Positions 1 through 5,895 of a stretch of DNA of 5,895 nt are shown here, piece after piece (the stretch's first letter is position 1; each line of letters begins with the position of its first letter). Both the position numbers and the translations under genes were made by a program. The notes under the pieces were generated by a model. The model had not been told where the DNA came from. It was given only the letters and a program-made list of their open reading frames with translations, and did not search any database. The DNA is from an uncultured Spartobacteria bacterium (GTDB lineage Bacteria > Verrucomicrobiota > Verrucomicrobiia > Chthoniobacterales > UBA6821): contig CAIKYN010000188.1 of NCBI GenBank assembly GCA_903831635.1, positions 1 through 5,895 on the forward strand, written 5' to 3'.

Positions 1-195
1 ATTCAGCTTCACCCGGCTCACATCGGTGTCATCGACAACGACCTGTTTGCCAAGCTTACGCTTGCTCTTGGAGCTTTTGCACTCGAGCAAGTGGCGCCGA
101 CCAGCCTTCGAACGAACGACCTTGCCCGTGGCGGTGATTTTGAACCGTTTTGCCACGGACTTCTTGGTTTTGCTGCGTGCGATTGCTTTTGGCAT
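1..195 (-). CDS. rpmI: 50S ribosomal protein L35 (bL35), C-terminal end cut by window edge
   Basis: This gene encodes a small, very basic protein of the large ribosomal subunit. Reading from the ATG at 195-193, 65 codons are open to the left edge. The protein starts MPKAIARSKTKKSVAKRF and then shows the bL35 core: KRFK at residues 16-19, TGK at 23-25, AGRRHLL at 31-37 and a lysine/arginine/serine-rich KSSKSKRKLGK at 40-50. The family is usually about 64-67 residues long, so only a few codons and the stop should lie outside the window. The start is fixed by the conserved MPK opening. The 20 bases before it are C-rich (a run of six C directly abuts the ATG) and have no Shine-Dalgarno motif. rplT usually follows rpmI and would lie just beyond the left edge. 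infC, the usual upstream partner, is absent here; mqnD ends 71 bases upstream instead. Confidence 0.93.
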   Translation of the reverse strand, partial: MPKAIARSKTKKSVAKRFKITATGKVVRSKAGRRHLLECKSSKSKRKLGKQVVVDDTDVSRVKLN

Positions 196-266
196 GGGGG
201 GTGGAAGATTTCAGAGTGAGAGCCAGTTGGCAACAATAAAAAGACTCAATTCGCGAGGAGATGCGC
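196..266 (-). other. mqnD-rpmI intergenic gap
   Basis: This 71-base spacer lies between the mqnD stop and the rpmI start, both read on the minus strand. It is short enough for co-transcription, but that is inference. I see no strong stem-loop plus T-run, no clear -35/-10 pair and no Shine-Dalgarno sequence. A short T-run (CTTTTTATT on the minus strand) lies in its upstream half without a stable stem before it. Control elements of ribosomal protein operons are often structured leaders that cannot be judged by eye, so one could be missed. Confidence 0.5.
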
Positions 267-1145
267 TCAGCTAACGAATTCGAGCTTATCAAGTCGCGGA
301 ACGAGCCCCTGATCAGCAGCGCGCCCGAGAAATTCCCGGATGGCGGCGCGCCCGCTCTCTCCGTAATCGAGGGTGTAATCGTTCACGTACATCCCGATGA
401 ATTCATCGGCAAGGGGAACCTCCATTCCACGGGCGTGAGCCATGCTGTGGTCAACAGCAGCCCGCCGGTGCTCAAGGCCGTAGCGGATGCTCTCCTTCAT
501 GATGATGTTGAGTTCACGGCGCTGATCGGAGTCGAAGTCCTTACGGATGACATTCCCGCCTAGAGGGAGAGGAAGGCCTGTCTCGGCCTTGAACCACTCG
601 CCCATGTCGGCGATTTTCTCGAATCCCTCGTTGGCGTAGGTGAGCTGACCCTCATGGATGATGAGGCCGACATCTACGGAGCCTGAACGGATTGCGTCGA
701 AGATCTCGTCAAAGGGAACGACTGTGTGATTGAACTCCTTTCCGAGAAAAAGCTGAGCGCTCAGATAAGCACTGGTCATGAGGCCAGGAATTGCGATTTT
801 TTTGGAGCGGAGCCAGGACTTCTTCTCTTCCAGAGAGGCATCGGCGGCGGGCCCTTGTCCCTTGAGTGCCACGAACATCGGTCCATAGCCATCACCCATG
901 CTCGCCCCGCAAGGGAGCAGGGCATACTTGTCGAGAAGGTGAGAGTAGGCGTGGATCGAGACGGCTGAGAGGTGGAGTTCGCCACGCATCGCACGCTCAT
1001 TGAGCGTCTGGATGTCCTGGAGGATGTGCTGGAAGCGGTAGCCCATCAGATCAATCTTCTCAGCCGCCATGGCGTAAAACATGAAGGCGTCATCGGGATC
1101 GGGAGAGTGGCCAAGGAGAAGCGTGTTGTCAGGTGCGTGGGACAT
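267..1145 (-). CDS. mqnD: 1,4-dihydroxy-6-naphthoate synthase (MqnD family), futalosine menaquinone pathway
   Basis: This is a complete 292-residue protein ending in TGA at 269-267. MqnD converts cyclic dehypoxanthinyl futalosine to 1,4-dihydroxy-6-naphthoate in the futalosine pathway to menaquinone. It is a cytosolic enzyme with a periplasmic-binding-protein-like fold (the VitK2_biosynth family shared with MqnA). Matching signatures are HSPDPDDAFMFYA at residues 13-25 (the family's SPCPNDTFIFYA position), DIQTLNERAMRG at 44-55, YALLPCGASMGDGYGP at 74-89, GLIIHEGQLTY at 160-170, TGLPLPLGG at 189-197 and MYVNDYTLDYGE near residue 255. His164 in GLIIHE aligns with the histidine reported as catalytic base in the Thermus enzyme. 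I prefer MqnD to MqnA because of GLIIHE plus TGLPLPLG and the YVN..LD.GE tail. No signal peptide is seen, as expected. The ATG at 1145-1143 is the only plausible start: the frame stays open upstream but has no other ATG nearby. No Shine-Dalgarno motif precedes it; the upstream bases are T-rich repeats. Confidence 0.9.
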   Translation of the reverse strand: MSHAPDNTLLLGHSPDPDDAFMFYAMAAEKIDLMGYRFQHILQDIQTLNERAMRGELHLSAVSIHAYSHLLDKYALLPCGASMGDGYGPMFVALKGQGPAADASLEEKKSWLRSKKIAIPGLMTSAYLSAQLFLGKEFNHTVVPFDEIFDAIRSGSVDVGLIIHEGQLTYANEGFEKIADMGEWFKAETGLPLPLGGNVIRKDFDSDQRRELNIIMKESIRYGLEHRRAAVDHSMAHARGMEVPLADEFIGMYVNDYTLDYGESGRAAIREFLGRAADQGLVPRLDKLEFVS

Positions 1146-1160
1146 GGATGCAAGGATGAA

Positions 1161-1181
1161 TGAAAAATGAAAAATGAAAAG
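1161..1181 (+). repeat. Short tandem repeat, 7-base unit TGAAAAA, three copies
   Basis: Three consecutive 7-base copies are present: TGAAAAA at 1161-1167, TGAAAAA at 1168-1174 and TGAAAAG at 1175-1181. The related pieces GATGAA lie on either side. On the coding strand of mqnD this reads as TTTTTCA repeats 16-36 bases upstream of the ATG, in the 5' leader or promoter zone. Copy-number change would alter spacing in steps of 7. Any regulatory effect is speculation. Confidence 0.85.
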
Positions 1182-1246
1182 GGATGAACCAAACTCGAGA
1201 AATAGTAGGCACCAGGGGGGGCGACACTTTGCATGGGTAGAGATCG

Positions 1247-1265
1247 CTCAACCACTCAACCACTC
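1247..1265 (+). repeat. Short tandem repeat, 8-base unit CTCAACCA, about 2.4 copies
   Basis: Two perfect copies of CTCAACCA lie at 1247-1254 and 1255-1262, followed by the first three bases of a third copy. On the minus strand it reads GAGTGGTTGAGTGGTTGAG. It lies about 40-55 bases past the stop of the giant gene and about 100 bases upstream of mqnD. No function can be assigned. Confidence 0.8.
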
Positions 1266-1302
1266 GGCGTTATCTGCAAATCGTAATCAGACCCCTGCCC
1301 CA

Positions 1303-1620
1303 CTACACAAAGCTGGCGTTCGAGCCCCAGCTAAAGGTTCCGGAAGCGAGCGTCACATGGGCCACCAGATGACTTGGATCGGCACCTAGGTAGCTGTACA
1401 CATCAAGCACGCCTGACCCACCGGAGAGAGTCTGATAGCCGGAGCTGCCAGCATGACCGATTCCGAAATTATGGAGAACTAGTTTGTCCCCAGCTGATCC
1501 GCCTTGGAAATCAGTGATCTTGGCGACTGCGCCAGTACCGTTCCCGTAGGCGTTGTCTGTCTGGCCTGCCGCGGAAAGAATAAAGCTATCGGCACTTGAC
1601 CCACCGGAGAGTGTGTCGCT
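1303..1620 (-). other. C-terminal serralysin-like domain and putative type I secretion signal of the giant protein
   Basis: The last 105 residues leave the repeat pattern. SDTLSGGSSADSFILSAAG resembles the GGAGADTFVFSA entry of the serralysin C-terminal (Peptidase_M10_C-like) domain. About 14 residues later comes KITDFQGGSAGDKLVL, matching the family's D.I.DF..G.DKIDL core. The tail is YQTLSGG, then VLDVYSYLGADPSHLVAHVTL, written here only as landmarks, and it ends NASFV. In RTX exoproteins this region carries the uncleaved C-terminal signal read by ABC-type exporters, and a short hydrophobic end is common. No PEP-CTERM, LPXTG or type IX sorting motif is visible. The domain assignment is good; the secretion role is inferred from family knowledge. 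Confidence 0.7.
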
Positions 1621-4600
1621 TGCAGAATTGGAAGCTGCACCCCCGGACCATCCTTGGATCGTGTCCTTACCAGCGCCTCCAGCGATTGAATTGGCAGAGG
1701 AGTTGCCAAGCAGGGATACGTTTCCACTACCGGTGTAGACGAGGTTATTGATGCCGCTCACCAACGAAGAGCCGAGGCTGAAGCCGACGGAGCTACGGAT
1801 GACGCCACCCGATCCGATATCGTTGATGGAGTCCGCCACACTGGAAACAATATAGGTATTGGCACCGACTCCGCCCACAAGGCTGGAGGTACCGTTACCA
1901 ATCAGTGTGTCATTGCCAGAGCCACCTAGGAGGGTGTCCTTACCCGCTCCTCCGCTGATAGAGACCCCGTTTGTGGCAGCGGAGGCATCAAGAAAGTTGG
2001 CGTTTGCATTGCCTACCAGCATGGCGTTGTCGGTTCCCGTGTAGACGAGATTGTTGACCCCGCTTATCAGGGTCGATGCGAGATTTACGCTAACGGAGCT
2101 TTGAATCACGCTACTAATGCCAGCATCGATAATGCGATCCGTCGCATTGTTAACGATGTAACGGTTGGTTCCTCTACCACCTAAAAGGGTATTGCTGCCC
2201 GACAAAGTGTCCACCAAGGTGTCGTTACCGGAGCCCCCTGCAATGGAATCGGCACTGCGGTTGCCAGAGAGCAAGGCCCCCGTGCTTCCTGTGTAGACGA
2301 GATTATTAACCCCGCTTATCAGCGCCGATCCAAGGTCAAAGCCGACGGAGCTACGGATCACACTACCCGAACCAGAATCGGTGATCGAGTCTGAGGCACT
2401 GGAAACGATGTAGGTATTAGAACCTGCCCTTCCGAAAAGCGTGTCCGATCCACCGCCACCATCGGATAGAGTATCATTGCCACTTCCTCCAACAATGGAA
2501 TCCGAGCTGGAACTCCCTATCAGAGAGGCGCCAAGAGTTCCTGTATAAACCAGATTGCTCACCCCGCTCACAATCGATGAGCCAAGACTGAAACCAACTG
2601 AGCTGCGTATGACACTTCCGGCGCCGGTGTCCACAATGCTGTCTTTGGCGGAAGAAACAATATAAGTATTGACTCCAGTTCCGCCGATCAATGTGTCGGT
2701 ACCACCTCCGCCGTCGGAGAGCGTGTCATTTGCAGATCCTCCCACGATTGCATTGGCCAGCGTGTTGCCGGATAATGCGGCGTCGCCAAGACCTGTGTAA
2801 ACGAGGTTGCTGACTCCGCTGATCAGGCTGGCGGCAAGGCTGTAGCTGGCAAGAGGTGTCAGGATCTGGCTTCCTTTCCCCGTATCAATGATCCTGTCGC
2901 TTGCATTCGAGACAATGTAGGTGTTGGTTCCGCCGTATCCGTTTAGGGTATCGGCCCCGTCGCCATCGATAAGGGTGTCATTCGCATAGCCGCTGAAGAT
3001 CGAGTCCGCTCCATTACCTGCTATGAGGCTCACCCCTGAAGTGCCGGTATGAACCAAGATGTTCACTCCCCCGGCAAGACTAGACGAGAGATCGTAACCA
3101 TTCGCACTTCGAATCACGCTGTTGGTGCCGCTGTCGAGGATCATGTCCGTCGAGGAATTCACAATATACGTGTAGGTGTTGTGATTGCTGGATCCGATCA
3201 GCGTGTTCAGCCCGCCACCGATCAGCGTGTCGTTTGATGCATTTGCAATGAGAGAACCCGCATTGCTGTTTCCAACAAGCCTTGCAACGTATTTGCTGCC
3301 GCTGTGAACTAGATTGTTCACCCCCGAAACGAGGGAGGAATTCAAGTCATATGACCCCGGCGCGTCGATGACACCGCCCGACCCCGTGTCGATGATGGTG
3401 TCCCAATTATAAACGATCACATAGGTGTTATTTAATCCACCGCCGATCAGCGTGCTGGCCTTTCCGGATCCTTTCCAAGCACCATAAAGGGTGTTATTGC
3501 CCCCACTTGCAATCAGTGAATCTCCATTGTTGTTTCCTGACAGCGCTCCGCCTGTGCCTGTGTACTGCACATTATTGATACCAGAGATCCGCGTGTTGCT
3601 GCTGGCAAGGTTTGTAGAGAAAGGTGTGATGAGGATGCTGTTTGTGCCAGCATCCTGAACATAGTCATTAACATTGGAGACTAGGTAGGTATTACTTCCT
3701 CCTTCTCCGATAAGCGTCGTTATTCCCAGCCCCGATCCTCCATCATAAAGAGTATCGTTGGAATTCCCCCCGACAATGGAATCGGACAAAGAATTTCCTA
3801 TCAAGGAAACCCCAGAAAACCCATCCCCTCCATACAACAGCGAGTTAATTGATGTGGAGCCAAGATCGAAGTCAACGGATGTGATAATCGTTCCTCCACT
3901 GCCGCCAGTATTATCGACGACATCCGCCGAGTTGCTCACGAAATATGTGTCACCTCCTCCGCCTCCAACCAGTGTCTCGGCCCAGCCACCGAACCCCCCG
4001 TCGCTGATCGAATCGTTACCTGCGCCTCCGGTCAGTGTTCCGGCCCGATATCCTCCGATGAGGGTTCCGCCCGAAGAACCGTTATACACAAGATTAGAGA
4101 TTCCACTGACAAGAGTGGAGGTCAGGTCGAAAGAAACAGAGCTGCGAATGATGCCGCCCGAACCACCATCCGTGATCGTGTTGCCGGTTCCGTTGACGAT
4201 ATAGCAGTTGGAGCCCGCGCCCCCAGTAAGTGTATCGGATCCTGATCCGTAGAGCGTGTCATCGCCTGCCCCACCCGTGATCGAATTGGAGAGAGTTGCG
4301 TTTCCTTTGAGCGTCGCACTCGAGGTGCCTGTGTAAACAAGGTTGCTGATCCCGCCCGCTAGGCTGGAGCCCAAATCATAGGAACCAGAGGATTTGATAA
4401 CGCTCGAGACTCCTCCAGCATCAACAATCAGATCGTTGGTGTTACTCACCACATAGGTGTCGGTGCCACCTCCACCGATTAGCGTGCCTTGCGCGGCTCC
4501 TCCATCGGAAATGGAGTCGTTGCCGAATCCACCAGTGATCGAACCATTCAGATTAGCGTTCCCTGTCAGGGTTGCGTTTCCCGATCCCGTATATGTCAGA

Positions 4601-5895
4601 TTACCAACACCGCTCGTCTGCGCTGAAAGATTAAATGAGGGATTGTTATTGGCCGAGTAATAGACAATCCCGCCAATCCCGGTGTCCTTGATTGTATCTC
4701 CGTTGTTGGAAACGATGTACGAGTTTGCACCGCCGCCGCCAACCAAACTATCCGCAAAAACCCCACCGCCGTCGGAGAGCGTGTCATCTCCGGAATTCCC
4801 GACAATGGTGTCGGAAAGGGTACTTCCCAGGAGGGAGGCTCCAAGGGATGATGTATAAAGCAGGGTATGTAACCTGCCGCCCTGAAACTGTGCGGACTGG
4901 GAAAGGTCGAGTCCGACGGTGCTGAAGATGACGCTGTTCGTTCCACTATCGGAGAGCGTGTCGGTGGCGTCGTTAACGTAATAGGTATTGGTTCCGCCAC
5001 CACCCGCCATAGAGACCCCCGTGCCACCACCATCAGAGAGCGTGTCGTTGGTAGTGCCTCCAATGAGGATGCCACCCGTATAACCGATGAGCGAATCGGC
5101 CCCACCATTGCCCGTCAGGGTGATTCCGGATGCGCCGTTTGCGGAGATCGTATCGGCCAGCGAACTGCCCGTTAGGTTGGCGCTGCCGGCTCCCAAAACA
5201 CTGTCATAACTAAGAAGATGAATTCCTCCAGCCAGACTGCTTGCCAGGCTATAGTTAGCAGCAGAAGTGATGATCTGGCTTCCAACTACCGTGTCCTGGC
5301 TGCCGGCCACTGTAGAGGACTGAATGCGAACTCCTGCCGAAGAAACGAAATAGGTATTTTTACCGCCGCCGCCGATTAAGGTGTCATTTCCCCCACCGCC
5401 ATCAGAGAGCGTGTCATTGCCAGCTCCACCAGTGATAGAGTTGGCCTGCGAATTGCCCAGCAGAGAAACAGATCCAGTTCCCGTATAGAGCAGATTGTTT
5501 ACTCCGCTGACATTCGTAGAGGAGAGATCAAAACCTACCGTGCTGCGGATGAGGCTTCCTGTGCCTATATCAGTGATCCCATCCGTGGAGGAAGAAACGA
5601 TGTAGGTGTTCGCTCCGCCACCACCGTAGAGGCTTGCGCTTCCATTACCAATCAGCGTGTCGTTGAGCGAACTGCCGATCATCGTGTCGGCTCCGGCTCC
5701 ACCGTTGAGTGTCACCGCTCCCGTGGCGGCTGAAGCATCGACGGTGTTGGCAAGGGAGTTGCCCAGCAACGAAACAGAACCCGCTCCCGTGTAGAGAAGA
5801 TTGTTCACTCCACTCACCAGCGACGAAGCAAGGCTGAAGCCTACAGAACTGCGGATCACACTTCCCGAGCCAGTATCGGTGATCTTGTCCGTAGC
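1303..5895 (-). CDS. Giant RTX-like glycine-rich repeat protein, probably secreted; N-terminus beyond window
   Basis: The frame is open from the right edge to the TAG at 1305-1303, giving 1530 residues without a start. The GTG at 5859-5857 is internal: the codons before it (ATDKITDTGSGS) continue the repeat. The protein is dominated by Gly, Ser, Asn, Thr and Asp, with few Lys or Arg and a single Cys. It consists of 15 full units, a last half unit and a C-terminal domain. Each unit has a strand-forming segment (IRSSVGFDL, then SGVNNLVYTG, then LxGN) and glycine-rich nonapeptides (GGSGNDTLS DGGGGSDTL type) ending in NTYIVSS..D.I.DTGSGS. This is a divergent form of the RTX/hemolysin-type calcium-binding repeat, in which nonapeptides fold into a calcium-bound beta-roll. 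The C-terminus resembles the serralysin C-terminal domain. Low Cys content, RTX repeats and that domain point to export by a type I secretion system and an extracellular or surface role, possibly adhesion or matrix. No catalytic domain lies in the visible part. No transporter genes are nearby, and substrate or partner cannot be inferred. Confidence 0.85.
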   Translation of the reverse strand, partial: ATDKITDTGSGSVIRSSVGFSLASSLVSGVNNLLYTGAGSVSLLGNSLANTVDASAATGAVTLNGGAGADTMIGSSLNDTLIGNGSASLYGGGGANTYIVSSSTDGITDIGTGSLIRSTVGFDLSSTNVSGVNNLLYTGTGSVSLLGNSQANSITGGAGNDTLSDGGGGNDTLIGGGGKNTYFVSSAGVRIQSSTVAGSQDTVVGSQIITSAANYSLASSLAGGIHLLSYDSVLGAGSANLTGSSLADTISANGASGITLTGNGGADSLIGYTGGILIGGTTNDTLSDGGGTGVSMAGGGGTNTYYVNDATDTLSDSGTNSVIFSTVGLDLSQSAQFQGGRLHTLLYTSSLGASLLGSTLSDTIVGNSGDDTLSDGGGVFADSLVGGGGANSYIVSNNGDTIKDTGIGGIVYYSANNNPSFNLSAQTSGVGNLTYTGSGNATLTGNANLNGSITGGFGNDSISDGGAAQGTLIGGGGTDTYVVSNTNDLIVDAGGVSSVIKSSGSYDLGSSLAGGISNLVYTGTSSATLKGNATLSNSITGGAGDDTLYGSGSDTLTGGAGSNCYIVNGTGNTITDGGSGGIIRSSVSFDLTSTLVSGISNLVYNGSSGGTLIGGYRAGTLTGGAGNDSISDGGFGGWAETLVGGGGGDTYFVSNSADVVDNTGGSGGTIITSVDFDLGSTSINSLLYGGDGFSGVSLIGNSLSDSIVGGNSNDTLYDGGSGLGITTLIGEGGSNTYLVSNVNDYVQDAGTNSILITPFSTNLASSNTRISGINNVQYTGTGGALSGNNNGDSLIASGGNNTLYGAWKGSGKASTLIGGGLNNTYVIVYNWDTIIDTGSGGVIDAPGSYDLNSSLVSGVNNLVHSGSKYVARLVGNSNAGSLIANASNDTLIGGGLNTLIGSSNHNTYTYIVNSSTDMILDSGTNSVIRSANGYDLSSSLAGGVNILVHTGTSGVSLIAGNGADSIFSGYANDTLIDGDGADTLNGYGGTNTYIVSNASDRIIDTGKGSQILTPLASYSLAASLISGVSNLVYTGLGDAALSGNTLANAIVGGSANDTLSDGGGGTDTLIGGTGVNTYIVSSAKDSIVDTGAGSVIRSSVGFSLGSSIVSGVSNLVYTGTLGASLIGSSSSDSIVGGSGNDTLSDGGGGSDTLFGRAGSNTYIVSSASDSITDSGSGSVIRSSVGFDLGSALISGVNNLVYTGSTGALLSGNRSADSIAGGSGNDTLVDTLSGSNTLLGGRGTNRYIVNNATDRIIDAGISSVIQSSVSVNLASTLISGVNNLVYTGTDNAMLVGNANANFLDASAATNGVSISGGAGKDTLLGGSGNDTLIGNGTSSLVGGVGANTYIVSSVADSINDIGSGGVIRSSVGFSLGSSLVSGINNLVYTGSGNVSLLGNSSANSIAGGAGKDTIQGWSGGAASNSASDTLSGGSSADSFILSAAGQTDNAYGNGTGAVAKITDFQGGSAGDKLVLHNFGIGHAGSSGYQTLSGGSGVLDVYSYLGADPSHLVAHVTLASGTFSWGSNASFV
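1801..5856 (-). repeat. Array of 15 tandem protein-coding repeat units (about 250 bases each)
   Basis: Units are cut at the conserved Ile of I-R-S-S and numbered from the N-terminal side, with lengths in residues. U1 5856-5551 (102), U2 5550-5275 (92), U3 5274-4930 (115), U4 4929-4666 (88), U5 4665-4399 (89), U6 4398-4150 (83), U7 4149-3889 (87), U8 3888-3634 (85), U9 3633-3370 (88), U10 3369-3115 (85), U11 3114-2866 (83), U12 2865-2611 (85), U13 2610-2359 (84), U14 2358-2107 (84), U15 2106-1801 (102). A sixteenth, partial unit runs into the C-terminal domain at 1800, and the tail of an earlier unit occupies 5857-5895. U13 is close to the consensus: IRSSVGFSL, GVSNLVYTG, GGSGNDTLS, DGGGGSDTLF, SNTYIVSS. 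The units are clearly related in protein sequence and only partly in DNA, so this is not a recent perfect amplification. U9 and U10 are the most degenerate. Confidence 0.92.

Larger units (their letters stand above)
1146..1302 (-). other. Intergenic region between the giant RTX-like gene and mqnD
   Basis: This 157-base stretch is downstream of the giant gene and upstream of mqnD, so a terminator for the first and a promoter for the second would both be expected. Neither is convincing by eye. It is low in complexity: (TGAAAAA)3 at 1161-1181, a run of seven G at 1215-1221, and an 8-base repeat at 1247-1265. The part next to the giant gene's stop (1266-1302) is unique-looking and contains only a 4-bp inverted repeat. 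No open frame here resembles a gene. The composition is consistent with a dispersed intergenic repeat, but one window cannot show that. Confidence 0.5.

Noticed and set aside
261..563. A 100-residue plus-strand open frame opposite the mqnD C-terminus
   Set aside because: It is antisense to a well-conserved enzyme, with no recognisable motifs and no start context.
267..1145. MqnA (chorismate dehydratase) or a general ABC solute-binding protein instead of MqnD
   Set aside because: GLIIHE, TGLPLPLGG and the YVN..LD.GE tail fit MqnD better, and there is no signal peptide or lipobox for a transport protein.
1202..1207. TACTAT (minus strand) as a -10 box for mqnD
   Set aside because: It matches only four of six consensus bases, and no reasonable -35 lies 16-18 bases upstream (AAAGTG at the expected place).
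1273..1291. Inverted repeat TCTG...CAGA after the giant gene as a terminator
   Set aside because: It has only four base pairs with an 11-base loop and no following T-run, which is too weak.
3758..4204. A 148-residue proline-rich open frame on the plus strand inside the giant gene
   Set aside because: It is the antisense reading of glycine-rich codons (GGN reads as NCC). Its Pro/Ser/Glu pattern follows the repeat period, and it has no family resemblance.
4596..5108. A 170-residue minus-strand open frame overlapping the giant gene in another frame
   Set aside because: It is a frame shadow of the repeats. The main frame is continuous here with conserved motifs, so there is no sign of a frameshift.
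1801..5856. A regular array that might be a CRISPR or a DNA satellite
   Set aside because: The period of about 250 bases is exactly in frame, conserved in protein more than in DNA, and lacks short identical repeats with unique spacers.
5857..5859. GTG as a possible start of the giant protein
   Set aside because: The codons upstream to the window edge encode ATDKITDTGSGS, the normal end of a repeat unit, so translation clearly comes from further upstream.

Overview
The window suggests a bacterium that makes menaquinone by the futalosine route. A Verrucomicrobiota or other PVC-group lineage is my best guess. The guess rests on the combination of MqnD, a bL35 that starts MPKAIARSKT, starts without a clear Shine-Dalgarno sequence, and a very long glycine-rich repeat protein. 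No taxonomic marker in the window settles it. All three genes lie on the minus strand, so transcription runs from right to left.

Layout from left to right: positions 1-195 hold the first 65 codons of rpmI (ribosomal protein bL35), cut by the left edge close to its expected end. A 71-base gap follows. Positions 267-1145 hold a complete mqnD-family gene (1,4-dihydroxy-6-naphthoate synthase). A 157-base gap (1146-1302) contains two short tandem repeats and a run of seven G but no convincing terminator or promoter. Positions 1303-5895 hold the C-terminal 1530 residues of a giant RTX-like secreted protein, which runs off the right edge, so its start and true length are unknown.

The giant protein dominates the window. 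It is an array of 15 complete units, mostly 83-89 residues, followed by a terminal half unit and a serralysin-like C-terminal domain. Each unit joins a predicted beta-strand segment (IRSSVGF..L, then GVNNLVYTG) to about three glycine-rich RTX nonapeptides (GGxGNDTL type). It is a variant of the widespread GNDTYVVD / VENLTLTG calcium-binding repeat. Here the last nonapeptide of nearly every unit carries Asn instead of the calcium-binding Asp (NTYIV). The likely role is an extracellular or surface structural or adhesive protein exported by a type I secretion system, but no transporter gene is in view.

The two left-hand genes are housekeeping: translation and quinone synthesis. They have no evident functional link to the giant protein. 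The notable points are the internal organisation of the array (twin 102-residue units 14 positions apart, a degenerate centre, identical peptides encoded by different codons) and the position of mqnD where infC would normally precede rpmI. I see no RNA genes, CRISPR arrays, insertion sequences or plus-strand genes.
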